Of a stretch of DNA of 32,987 nucleotides, positions 24,252-32,389 are shown in pieces. Both the position numbers and the translations under genes were made by a program. Position 1 is the first letter of the stretch; each line of letters opens with the position of its first letter. The notes below the pieces were generated by a model, which saw only the letters and a program-made list of their open reading frames with translations, was not told the origin of the DNA and did not search any database. Origin of the DNA: an uncultured Bacteroidia bacterium (lineage in GTDB: Bacteria > Bacteroidota > Bacteroidia > Bacteroidales > Prolixibacteraceae); assembly GCA_903881215.1 (NCBI GenBank), contig CAIRSO010000090.1:1-32987 (forward strand), written 5' to 3'.

Positions 24252-24584
24252 ATGGAAGAAAATAAACCAAAATATGAGGTATTCGTTGTCAATACGGCGC
24301 AATACTACACCCTGCTAACCAAGAAATACGGTATGCGGAAGAAGTGGCAACCTGCCGATCTGAACGAAATACGCTCATTTATTCCGGGGACCATTCTTGA
24401 GGTCTATGTGAAGCCAGGCGATGAGGTTCATGTAGGTGAAAAACTCATCAAATATGAAGCCATGAAGATGCAGACCATCCTCGAAATGCCTTTTGAAGGA
24501 ACCGTGAAAGAGGTGCTGATAGCTGTAGGTGATAAGGTTCGGAAGGATCAGCTGATGATTCTGCTCGAAGAGCTGGCGGAATAG
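24252..24584 (+). CDS. biotin carboxyl carrier protein
   Basis: The 110-residue protein ends in a biotinyl/lipoyl-attachment domain (about 42-108): IPGTILEVYVKPGDEV, then YEAMKMQ with Lys72 as the biotinylation site, then EGTVKEVLIAVGDKV. The N-terminal 40 residues are charged and lack the long Ala/Pro linker seen in many carriers. It follows the carboxyltransferase gene by 30 bp and is most likely its mobile carrier. A separate holocarboxylase synthetase would have to biotinylate it. Confidence 0.93.
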   Translation: MEENKPKYEVFVVNTAQYYTLLTKKYGMRKKWQPADLNEIRSFIPGTILEVYVKPGDEVHVGEKLIKYEAMKMQTILEMPFEGTVKEVLIAVGDKVRKDQLMILLEELAE

Positions 24585-24598
24585 CCTATTTCCCTTGC

Positions 24599-24661
24599 AA
24601 CTTTTCCAAAGTTTCATCCTTTGATGATTAATTGAACAAAGAATCCAACTTTGGAAAAGTT
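24599..24661. repeat. 15-bp perfect inverted repeat with 33-nt spacer after the biotin carrier gene
   Basis: AACTTTTCCAAAGTT (24599-24613) is the exact reverse complement of 24647-24661. It begins 15 bp after the stop codon. Its loop is long for a simple terminator and a better terminator follows at 24676-24720. Confidence 0.85.
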
Positions 24662-24675
24662 TTCTAAAGTGAACT

Positions 24676-24720
24676 AAAGTGCCTAAAGTTTGGACTCCAA
24701 ATTTTAGGCACTTTTATTTT
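24676..24720. terminator. bidirectional terminator between biotin carrier and glycosyltransferase genes
   Basis: An 18-bp stem (24676-24693 with 24697-24714, one G-T wobble, 3-nt loop) carries AAAGTGCCTAAA in one arm and its complement in the other. T-rich sequence follows on the plus side. The right arm contains the stop codon (24704-24706) of the leftward glycosyltransferase gene. Confidence 0.82.
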
Positions 24721-26017
24721 GCAATAAATCCAGCTGCCGGAAGATCTTCAGTAATTCTCTGGGTATTTTGCTTACGGAGCTTGTTGTGCCAATTTCTTTT
24801 ATGCTACTACTGGCCTTAAAAGTGTCCATTTCTCCCAGGAGTTTAGTGGCTTCCTCAAGCAGCATGCCTTTGCCGCCTGGTTCAGATTCGCGGAGATTGA
24901 GGTATTGGATGATCCAAAATGCATTGATCAGGTGAAAGAATCTTTTGCCAAAGGTTTTGACATCTGAACAGTTATGTTTTAGTTCATTCAATCGGTCAGC
25001 AGTTCCTGTCTGCGCAAAATAGGCATTCAAAAATGGATCGAATTGATCATACTTATCCTTCCAGGTTTCCTTGTCAGACAAATAAAAGTACTCCGGATCG
25101 GTCAATAGCGGACGCAATGTTGCGAAAGACTTTAGAGCATAGCTGGATATGAGCTCCTGATCACCTTGCTCCCATCTTAATAATGCGGCACCTGTTCCAA
25201 ATGGGACCCTGTGAGAAACTCTGGCAGCAGGGAATACTGTTGTCTCGTGTACAAAGCCATACTTACCCAATAGTACAATTTTATGAAGAAAATGGAAGTC
25301 CTCGCCTGCCTGCCGTCTGTTCATGCCTCCTTGCTTCACGTATGAAGTTGCTTTAACAGCAAAGCTTGAGCCTACAGTGTGAATGGCATGTGGATAACCG
25401 CACCATTGCATGGCATTGCGAAGGTAACGAAGGTATAACTCGTATTGAATGATTCCTTGTCGCATGGAAGTAGTCAAATCGGGGTCATCTACCGGATGGT
25501 TAAAATTAAGGATCACAAAATGGGTTCCTGGGTTTTTGATGAAGGCGCTTTCGATGGAAGTGAAGTAGTTTTGAGCAACATAACTATCTGCATCAAAGGA
25601 AATTAAAATCCCCTCCTCGATCCCGGAGCAATCCAGGCATCGAATGGCTTCGTCCATGGCAATTTTTCTGGCCCATCCAACTCCGGCCCATTTTGATGGC
25701 AGGGCTGGAGCATATAAAAGGCGAAGCCGGTAAAATGGTTGGAACTCCTTTTGCCAAGCCAATACTTCCTGAAGGGTCTCCTCATTTCTTAACAAAATGG
25801 CATCGGAAGTGCTATCAGATGAGTTAACAACGATGATGACTGTTACAGGGGAGGTAGGGGGAGTGCAGGATGCCAGAGATTCCAGGGATTTGATAAGGTC
25901 GGGCTCGTCAAAACACGGGATGGCAACGAACAAGGCACTCTTGTCGCATTCGGGCGACAGGAGGCTTGCAAAAGTTGGCGGAGTTTGGCGTTCAAGGTAT
26001 TTCCTGAAATTTGACAT
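24704..26017 (-). CDS. family 2 (GT-A fold) glycosyltransferase
   Basis: The 437-residue protein carries a GT2 domain near the N terminus: FVAIPCFDEPDLIKSLESL, VTVIIVVNSSDST, GVGWARKIAMDEAI, and ISFDADSYVAQNYF with the DxD-type Asp pair. An HTVGSSFAVKATSYVKQGG segment and an AGEDFHFLHK motif provide the acceptor-side acidic residues. A mostly helical C-terminal region of about 150 residues has no recognised family. No membrane segment is evident. The ATG at 26017 is preferred over a TTG at 26041 because TTG starts are rare and MSNFRKYLE begins a normal protein. It lies 67 bp downstream of the OmpH-like gene on the same strand. Acceptor and donor are unknown. Confidence 0.85.
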   Translation of the reverse strand: MSNFRKYLERQTPPTFASLLSPECDKSALFVAIPCFDEPDLIKSLESLASCTPPTSPVTVIIVVNSSDSTSDAILLRNEETLQEVLAWQKEFQPFYRLRLLYAPALPSKWAGVGWARKIAMDEAIRCLDCSGIEEGILISFDADSYVAQNYFTSIESAFIKNPGTHFVILNFNHPVDDPDLTTSMRQGIIQYELYLRYLRNAMQWCGYPHAIHTVGSSFAVKATSYVKQGGMNRRQAGEDFHFLHKIVLLGKYGFVHETTVFPAARVSHRVPFGTGAALLRWEQGDQELISSYALKSFATLRPLLTDPEYFYLSDKETWKDKYDQFDPFLNAYFAQTGTADRLNELKHNCSDVKTFGKRFFHLINAFWIIQYLNLRESEPGGKGMLLEEATKLLGEMDTFKASSSIKEIGTTSSVSKIPRELLKIFRQLDLLQNKSA

Positions 26018-26084
26018 AATTGCCTGATTATTTTGCAACAAACATCAAAACAGGAAACTATAAAAATCTTTCAGGTGTATAGAA

Positions 26085-26666
26085 TCAAGGTTTGTATCTT
26101 TTGTTCAGCCCAATAGCCACATCTTTCGTGATGTTGTACTTTGGAGTTCCCTCAAGCATGCTTGCACTGTTTAGGATGATGTCGTATTTTTTATCAGCAT
26201 TGTAGCTCTTCAAAAATGAGGAGATGCTATCGATGATTTGCTGGTTGATTTGTCCCTGCATTTCTTTCAGTTTTTGAGTCAGTTCATAGTCAAGACGCTC
26301 TATTTCCTGTTGCTGACCAACCAAGCGTTCCTGCTCAAGTTTTGCACGTTCTTCGGTGAGGAAGCCACCTAAACGAACCTTTTCCTGAAAAGCCGCAGCT
26401 TCTTTCTCGAATTTTATCCTTTTTCCACTGTACTCCTTATTAAAAGACTCCTGGTTTACCTGAAGATTGGTAGTAAGTTTTTTTGCCAGTTCATAGGTAA
26501 AAAGTACTGAGTCCATTTTGACGTAGGCGATGGAAACAAATTTTGATGTCCCAGCGTTCTCAGTTCCTTGGGTAATTATACCATTCTTGTTCCCAAGGAA
26601 ATGAAGCAGATAAAGCAAAGCAACTGCTACCGCAAGTATAACCGAAACAATCGTTGAATTCTTCAT
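26085..26666 (-). CDS. OmpH/Skp-family periplasmic chaperone-like protein
   Basis: The 193-residue protein has an N-terminal hydrophobic segment (about 6-25) acting as signal or anchor. A short beta strand with IAYVKMDSVL follows, which is the typical OmpH opening. A long charged coiled coil comes next (about 60-150, rich in K, E and Q, for example LEQERLVGQQQEIERLDYEL). It closes with YDIILNSASMLEG. This matches Skp/OmpH, trimeric periplasmic chaperones for outer-membrane proteins. Because the hydrophobic segment lacks an obvious cleavage site, membrane anchoring is possible. Confidence 0.88.
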   Translation of the reverse strand: MKNSTIVSVILAVAVALLYLLHFLGNKNGIITQGTENAGTSKFVSIAYVKMDSVLFTYELAKKLTTNLQVNQESFNKEYSGKRIKFEKEAAAFQEKVRLGGFLTEERAKLEQERLVGQQQEIERLDYELTQKLKEMQGQINQQIIDSISSFLKSYNADKKYDIILNSASMLEGTPKYNITKDVAIGLNKRYKP

Positions 26667-26706
26667 GTGTAAATTATGACGTTCAAGTATTTTGTCTTAT
26701 GCGAGA

Positions 26707-26736
26707 CAAATATAGCTGAAATGTTTTATGTGCAAT
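26707..26736 (-). promoter_or_regulatory. candidate promoter of the OmpH-like gene
   Basis: The minus strand reads TATATTTG (26714-26707), preceded 18 bp upstream by ATTG (26736-26733), a 3-of-4 match to TTTG. This predicts transcription start near 26700 and a leader of about 34 nt. Confidence 0.52.
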
Positions 26737-26835
26737 ATTTTTCAACTTCTAAATTTTTCATGAGTTGATAAACATCATAGATTGGTGGGGAAGGCATAGT
26801 TACTTTTACATTCACAACGATGAAAAAAAATAAAA

Positions 26836-27741
26836 ATGATGATTAACCGTTTGATAGCATCCATTCTTCCTTTCATGCCAAAAAGGTTGGTTTGGATATT
26901 CTCCAAAAAATATATTTCCGGAGAGTTTCTGGCTGATGCTTTGCATGAATCAGAAAAGCTAAATGCGGAAGGTTGTTCTGTTACTATTGATGTTCTTGGG
27001 GAATTTGTCTCGAAATTGGCAGATGCTGAGTCGTTTAAAATTCAGTATATCAATGCTATTGAACAATTTTCATCTAGAAAAATCAAAGGAAATATCTCCA
27101 TTAAGCCTTCAATGTTTGGACTTCTGCTCGACAAAGAGGCTTGCTACAATAATATTCGGGAAATTGTCCTGACAGCAGTGAAATACAATAGTTTCATCCG
27201 GATAGACATGGAAGACTCCACATGCACTGATGATGAAATAGCCCTTTTTAACCGGCTTAAGGCAGAATTTCCTTATCAGGTTGGCTTGGTTGTGCAGGCT
27301 TACATGCGTCGAACACTTGACGACATCATACTATTAGCCGGGAGTCATTCGGCCACTTCTCCACTCAATTTTCGGCTGTGTAAAGGCATTTATGTCGAGG
27401 ACAAATCTATTGCCTACAAAGGATATCAGGAGGTCCGGGACCATTTTTTGGAAGATCTGGAATACATGTTGAAAAACGATATTTATGTGGGCATTGCCAC
27501 TCATGATCATTACCTGGTTGAACAGTCCATTTCCATGATTGAGAGACTGAATATCTCCAGGGAACGGTATGAATTTCAGATGTTGTATGGAGTGAACCCA
27601 AACCTGCGGCAGTCGATTGTTGGGAAAGGTCATCCGATGAGGGTTTATGTCCCCTTTGGAACACATTGGTTTAGTTATTCTACCAGACGATTGAAAGAAA
27701 ACCCCAACATGGTTTGGCACATTGTGAAGGCGATATTTGTG

Positions 27742-27750
<9 letters not shown>
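26836..27750 (+). CDS. proline dehydrogenase
   Basis: This FAD enzyme oxidises L-proline to pyrroline-5-carboxylate and passes electrons to the quinone pool. The 304-residue size matches the short monofunctional (PutB-like) class rather than bifunctional PutA. Family landmarks run along the barrel: ISIKPSMFGL, FIRIDMEDST, RLCKGIYVE, GIATHDHYLVE, EFQMLYGV, and VPFGTHWFSYSTRRLKENP, where the paired arginines bind the proline carboxylate. The start is ATG 26836, directly followed by a second ATG. No P5C dehydrogenase gene is adjacent. Its stop codon lies inside the inverted heptamer that opens a CTCAACT repeat. Confidence 0.93.
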
Positions 27751-27807
<57 letters not shown>

Positions 27808-27812
27808 TGCGC

Positions 27813-28553
27813 TCAGCTAAATATCCTGTACTTTGAAAGTCCCCATTTCTGAAGCCGGTATTTCACGGATACAAGCAAAACTCCGAACCCATAGATCGTA
27901 CTTCTTCTGAAATTAATTGAAGATGCTTCCTCGAAATATTTTGTTGGGCAGGTGATCTCTGCGATTTCAAACCCGGCGTAAAAAATCTGAGCTATCATTT
28001 CATTGTCAAAGACGAAATCATCCGAGTTTAGCTGATACTTTATTTTTCTGAGCACATTACCTGAGAAAGCCCGGTATCCGGTGTGGTATTCAGATAATTT
28101 TTGGTTGAGAACGAGGTTTTGAAATAGAGTCAGAAAACGGTTGGCGATGTATTTGTATACTGGCATGCCTTCCCTCATGGCTCCTTTACCAAGAATCCTT
28201 GAGCCAAGAACGACTTCATACACCCCATTGGCAATCAAATAACACATCGAATGAATTAGCAATGGAGTGTACTGATAATCGGGGTGTAACATTACAACAA
28301 TATCTGAGTTTAGCTCCAGAGCTTTGTCATAACAGGATTTCTGGTTTCCGCCATAGCCCTTATTTTGAGTATGTACGACGATGTGTTTTATCCCAAGTTG
28401 TTCAGCAACCTGGATGGTATTGTCGCGGCTAAGGTCGTCAACCAGAATGACATGGTCGACTACATCGAAGGGAATTTCCTTGTAGGTCTGCTCCAATGTT
28501 TTGGCAGCATTGTAGGCCGGCAAAACAACAGTAATGGTCTTTTTATTTATCAT
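27813..28553 (-). CDS. DPM1/ArnC-like family 2 glycosyltransferase
   Basis: The 246-residue protein is a compact GT2 domain. ITVVLPAYNAAKTLEQTYKE is followed by HVILVDDLSRDNT (the DD nucleotide-sugar site). NKGYGGNQKSCYDKAL comes next, then VVMLHPDYQY, where the HPD replaces the more usual DxD. A GYRAFSGNVLRKI segment and a basic C terminus follow. It has no C-terminal membrane pair. This form resembles dolichol/undecaprenyl-phosphate sugar synthases, which charge the lipid carrier used by PMT/ArnT-type enzymes. Its start overlaps the preceding PMT-like gene by 11 bp, supporting joint function. Confidence 0.88.
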   Translation of the reverse strand: MINKKTITVVLPAYNAAKTLEQTYKEIPFDVVDHVILVDDLSRDNTIQVAEQLGIKHIVVHTQNKGYGGNQKSCYDKALELNSDIVVMLHPDYQYTPLLIHSMCYLIANGVYEVVLGSRILGKGAMREGMPVYKYIANRFLTLFQNLVLNQKLSEYHTGYRAFSGNVLRKIKYQLNSDDFVFDNEMIAQIFYAGFEIAEITCPTKYFEEASSINFRRSTIYGFGVLLVSVKYRLQKWGLSKYRIFS

Positions 28554-30222
28554 TTAGGAAGGCTTTTCGTTTCAAAAAAACGAATCCGTTTTTTTCATAT
28601 AATAATTCCAGTGAAGGGTATTTTTTTGTGTTTTCTTCGAGCCTGTCGACCTTAACTAAAAAATAGGCATCCTTGTCGGTCTCACCGGACAGGAGCCAGT
28701 TGAGGTCCCGTGCATTTGGATTTTGGGCAGGTTGCTTTTTTGTATAAAAAAGTGGTGCATAGCTAAAATAATCAAGGGCCTTGACATAGACATCTTTACC
28801 AACTTTTGATTCACAAAATTCAATCGCAGCCCGCTGAGAATATCCCTCTATTCTGGGTGTAACGAGCAAGGTTAATAGCATGACGCACAACAGAGAACTA
28901 AACAGCAAAACCCTGGTGGCAACTGCATTCTTTCTCATGGCATTTAGTCCGTAGTAAATCAATCCCAATGCCAGAATTAAACCGGGCAAGGCTTCAAATC
29001 CTGTCCAGGCTACTCCTGCTTTCATATTCCCGGCAGCAAAAGCATCGTCGACCCATCCTTTTTCAAGAATCCATTGAATATTCATGGCCAGAAAGGGGAG
29101 AGCCAGGGCAACAAATGCAATGATGCCCCCGATTGCGAGCTGGAGTATATTCACCCACCTTTTCTGTTGGAGTGTTTTAATATCAACTGAATATAGATAT
29201 AGTGCCGCGAGAAAGGTGATGGGGAAGTAGCACAAGGAAGAATAGTGGACAATTTTTGTTTTAACGATGGTAAAAAGGATTAGGACTGTCCAAAACAGAA
29301 TGATCATCCAACGCTGGAACAAAACCTGCAATGTATTTGCCGGCATTTGCCTGATGATAAATGGAAGCGCAAACACAGAAGCTGGAAATACACCCAGGAG
29401 AAGCACCACAAAATGGTATAGGAAAAATCCGCCATGTCCTGCATCCTGTGTAGTAAAGAGTCTGATCTGGTAAATAATGAAATCTGCGATAAGTGCCCCA
29501 TTTCCACTAAGCAATTGCAAGATAAACCAGAATCCGCCGACAAGGCAAAATGCAGCAAGGTAAATAATGATATGAAGTGGTTTGATTTGAATTTTAAACC
29601 TGATAAGAAGAACGAACACGGCAAGAGCTATGCTGAAAACCAGAAATGCCACGGGTCCTTTGGTAAGCACTGCGAGACCTATAAAGGCCGCCGAATACAA
29701 AAGATTTTTTATTTGTACTACATTTCCTGACTTTTCCTGAAGGGCATAAATGTAATAAACAAAGAAGGCTACTCCATTGAAAATAAATAGATTAAACCAA
29801 GGGTCGATAATGCCTGATTTAAAATACAAATAGGGAAGAATGGAACTGGCATAGATAAGTACCCAAAGAAGACCAAATTTGACATCAAACAATTTTTTCC
29901 CATGTCTGAATAAAGTCAGGAAGGTCAGTATTCCACATATTGAATTTGGGAAACGGGCCGCAAATTCGTTGATACCAAATGCTTTCATCGATAGAACCTG
30001 AAACCAGATAAACAGAGGTGGTTTTTCCCAGAAAGGTTTGAAATCAATCTGTACCATCATGTAATTGTTGGAGACAAGCATCTCTCTGGCTGATTCCGCG
30101 AAGTTGATTTCATCCCAGTCGAACAAGTGCATTCCGCCAATAAACGGCATAAAAAGGATGGATGCAAATGCGACAATAAGTAACTGAATCAACCAGGGTC
30201 TGTCAATTATTTTTTTCAGCAT
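28543..30222 (-). CDS. PMT/ArnT-like (GT39/GT83) polytopic glycosyltransferase
   Basis: The 559-residue inner-membrane protein has about ten to twelve hydrophobic segments and the family signature in the first periplasmic loop. That signature is LFDWDEINFAESAREML, whose Asp-Glu is the catalytic acidic pair. EKPPLFIWFQ follows, then ARFPNSICG. A short soluble C-terminal domain ends the protein. Such enzymes transfer a sugar from an undecaprenyl-phosphate carrier to an acceptor such as lipid A, on the periplasmic face. It overlaps the PAP2 gene upstream by 20 bp and the ArnC-like gene downstream by 11 bp. The acceptor and sugar are not predictable. Confidence 0.88.
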   Translation of the reverse strand: MLKKIIDRPWLIQLLIVAFASILFMPFIGGMHLFDWDEINFAESAREMLVSNNYMMVQIDFKPFWEKPPLFIWFQVLSMKAFGINEFAARFPNSICGILTFLTLFRHGKKLFDVKFGLLWVLIYASSILPYLYFKSGIIDPWFNLFIFNGVAFFVYYIYALQEKSGNVVQIKNLLYSAAFIGLAVLTKGPVAFLVFSIALAVFVLLIRFKIQIKPLHIIIYLAAFCLVGGFWFILQLLSGNGALIADFIIYQIRLFTTQDAGHGGFFLYHFVVLLLGVFPASVFALPFIIRQMPANTLQVLFQRWMIILFWTVLILFTIVKTKIVHYSSLCYFPITFLAALYLYSVDIKTLQQKRWVNILQLAIGGIIAFVALALPFLAMNIQWILEKGWVDDAFAAGNMKAGVAWTGFEALPGLILALGLIYYGLNAMRKNAVATRVLLFSSLLCVMLLTLLVTPRIEGYSQRAAIEFCESKVGKDVYVKALDYFSYAPLFYTKKQPAQNPNARDLNWLLSGETDKDAYFLVKVDRLEENTKKYPSLELLYEKNGFVFLKRKAFLNDK

Positions 30223-30871
30223 AGGTTCTCTTTGTTGGGAATACTGATTGGTCTAAACGATTGAATATCTTATATTTTTCAAACAATAACAGCAAGAAAA
30301 GCGAGGTAAAAGTTCCGATGACTGCTCCAGCAACGACATCTGGTAAAAAATGCTGAAAAAGGTACAATCTGGAGTAGGCAATCAAGACCGCAGTGATCAA
30401 TCCAAGGATATGTAACCGGGTTTTATCTGTGTAGGCAACTAGGCAAAAAAACAAGGCAAAGGCGGTTCCGGTATGACCCGAAGGAAAGCTTTGACTTCCC
30501 CATATTTTGACTCCTTCTACCAAATGTATCGCGGGTGAATTTTCAATGAGTAAAATAGGGCGCAAAATATCAGGGAAAACAAATATTTTAAGCATTTGGA
30601 TGATTAGCCCCGACAAAAGATAGCCAATCAACAGGATAGATCCTTTCCGGATATTAAATAGAAGGAAGAGAAGAGAAATGATCAGGGCCGTGATGCCATC
30701 ACCTATATGGGTGAGATACTGAAAGAAAAAATCCAGGACCTTGTTGTTGTGTGAATTTATCCAAAGGGCTATTTCTATCTTATCGAAAAAAAGCAATAAC
30801 AAGGATGATCCACCGACCAAAATAAAAAACGGGACAGAGAATACTTTTGTTTTGCGCAACAATTCAATCAT
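30203..30871 (-). CDS. PAP2-family membrane phosphatase
   Basis: The 222-residue protein has about five or six membrane segments and the type-2 phosphatidic acid phosphatase motifs. The second motif is FPSGHTGTA, with the catalytic-triad histidine. The third is SRLYLFQHFLPD, an exact SR-x5-H-x3-D. A weaker first motif (KIFVFPDILRP) has longer than usual spacing. Members dephosphorylate undecaprenyl pyrophosphate or lipid A. It is first in the three-gene overlapping run, which suggests either carrier recycling or removal of a lipid A phosphate before sugar addition. Specificity is inference. Confidence 0.9.
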   Translation of the reverse strand: MIELLRKTKVFSVPFFILVGGSSLLLLFFDKIEIALWINSHNNKVLDFFFQYLTHIGDGITALIISLLFLLFNIRKGSILLIGYLLSGLIIQMLKIFVFPDILRPILLIENSPAIHLVEGVKIWGSQSFPSGHTGTAFALFFCLVAYTDKTRLHILGLITAVLIAYSRLYLFQHFLPDVVAGAVIGTFTSLFLLLLFEKYKIFNRLDQSVFPTKRTYAEKNN

Positions 30872-30893
30872 AGTGTTCCAGCTTTTGATGCTG

Positions 30894-30901
30894 CAAAAAT
30901 A
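30894..30901 (-). promoter_or_regulatory. candidate promoter -7 element of the PAP2-PMT-ArnC-like run
   Basis: The minus strand reads TATTTTTG, an exact TAnnTTTG match 22 bp before the PAP2 ATG at 30871. It is also in the short gap after the GH172 gene stop. No canonical upstream TTTG is visible. Confidence 0.45.
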
Positions 30902-30926
30902 AGCAAAGAATTGATGAGTAAATAAT

Positions 30927-32087
30927 TTAGTTTATTTCCAATTCACGCCAGCCTGGAAGTTTTGGGAATGAGGCATGCGGGTCTATCTGATACCAGAAGC
31001 AGGTGGAAGCAACATCAGAATGCTGGGCAAGGTATCGTCCATTAAGATGCCATCCCAGATCCTGAATTGTTATCTTCAGATCTTTATCGAAACGGATGGG
31101 ATCCATGATGTGCCAGCGATAGAGTCCAAATCTCATCATCACTTTGTAATCTGATGCCGGACGGATCACCTGGTGCAGACCTGAATAGGGGGTGCAAAAT
31201 TCTTTGTATTTGCCTTCACGGTCAAAGTTGTAAGATCCGCAGAAATAATCTTCAGTTCCGGTTCCACAGATGGTTGGAAATTTTGTGTCTCCATCCATGT
31301 AAAACTTGATTTCACCTTCACCCCACCAGCCATTGTTGGTGACACCCCAGGCCATGTAAAGACCTACAAACTGTCCTTTGCCTTTGATTCCATCAACAAT
31401 AGTGTAAACAGAAGACTCTACCGGATTTGTCCGGCGAAATTGGGCATGAAAATAGCCAGCATCAGCAGGAACATCTGTGAGCGTATAATCAATCTGATAA
31501 TAAACGTTCATGGCATCTTTCTCATTGATATTTTCCATGGTGATTTTGCACTTTTTACGGAAAGGCATTGCCCAATAACAGTTAAAAGCGCTGCCGGGAT
31601 TGACACAGACTGGGAGTGATGTCAGCTGTGCATAGGCATTCCAGCCCTGGCCAAAAAAATCGCCGACCGGACATTCCACCGATGGTTCTTTTTCATCGTC
31701 CCAATAGATGCGCAGAATTGAGTAGCGCCAGTTTCCGGTAGGAGTCATCCAAATATGCTGAATGGCGCCGGGTCCTTCTATTTCGGCAAGGGTAAAGGTT
31801 TGTCCGGGTTTAATATCGACCCAAGGGTTAACTTTCCAGCCCTGGCCCAGGTCTCTGGCAGCATTAGCAGCATTGGCAACATTGGGTTTATCCTTGTCTG
31901 CCGGATTTGCCATTCCACCTTTTCCTTTTTCTCCGGTGAAATTTTCAGGACTGATAGAGCGGGTTTTTGCATCAGATGTTCGGTAAAGATTACCCATATT
32001 CATATCTAATCCGTTGAACTTTGATTGGGAAAATCCAATGATTGTGAAAAAAATAAATAGGGCAGATGTAAAAAGTTTACTTTTCAT
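30927..32087 (-). CDS. exported DUF2961 / GH172-family protein
   Basis: The 386-residue protein has a signal peptide (about 1-20, ending IGFSQ) and a DUF2961 beta-sandwich. Typical motifs are GPGAIQHIWMTP, LRIYWDDEKEPSVECPVGDFF, and WGEGEIKFYMDGD followed by CGTGTEDYFCGSY. Glutamates in the last two segments are the best candidates for the catalytic pair, by position in the family. DUF2961 is now classed as GH172, whose known members act on alpha-fructofuranosyl or D-arabinofuranosyl linkages. The secreted location fits glycan degradation, but it is 20 kb from the SusCD pairs and no sugar transporter adjoins it. Start ATG 32087 gives a well-formed signal. Confidence 0.9.
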   Translation of the reverse strand: MKSKLFTSALFIFFTIIGFSQSKFNGLDMNMGNLYRTSDAKTRSISPENFTGEKGKGGMANPADKDKPNVANAANAARDLGQGWKVNPWVDIKPGQTFTLAEIEGPGAIQHIWMTPTGNWRYSILRIYWDDEKEPSVECPVGDFFGQGWNAYAQLTSLPVCVNPGSAFNCYWAMPFRKKCKITMENINEKDAMNVYYQIDYTLTDVPADAGYFHAQFRRTNPVESSVYTIVDGIKGKGQFVGLYMAWGVTNNGWWGEGEIKFYMDGDTKFPTICGTGTEDYFCGSYNFDREGKYKEFCTPYSGLHQVIRPASDYKVMMRFGLYRWHIMDPIRFDKDLKITIQDLGWHLNGRYLAQHSDVASTCFWYQIDPHASFPKLPGWRELEIN

Positions 32088-32389
32088 TTGGTTGAAGTAT
32101 TAGAGATGTTCATTGATTCAAAGGCACAATTTACTGAAAATTGAATAATTATTATGATCCTATGGGTAATTTCAACTCATATGAGAGGTCGATTTTTATA
32201 AATCTAGATTAAACTTTATTGAAACAATTGTGTCCAACACTTGAATAATGTATTATTCCCTGCTAGTTCTTATCAGTTATTAAATGAAACGAACATGTTG
32301 CTTCACAACACCCAAGAGACAATTTTCACTCCATCCGGTAATGAATATCCGGGTATTCTATGTGACATTAAAAAACAAATTAGATACAC
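32088..32389. other. 302-bp AT-rich divergent intergenic region
   Basis: This gap must hold the 5' regions of both the GH172 gene and the rightward glycosyltransferase gene. The best promoter-like word is TGCCTTTG on the minus strand (32126-32119, one mismatch to TAnnTTTG) 32 bp before the GH172 ATG. No matching element is found for the rightward gene, and there is no open frame of note, hairpin or repeat. Confidence 0.5.
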
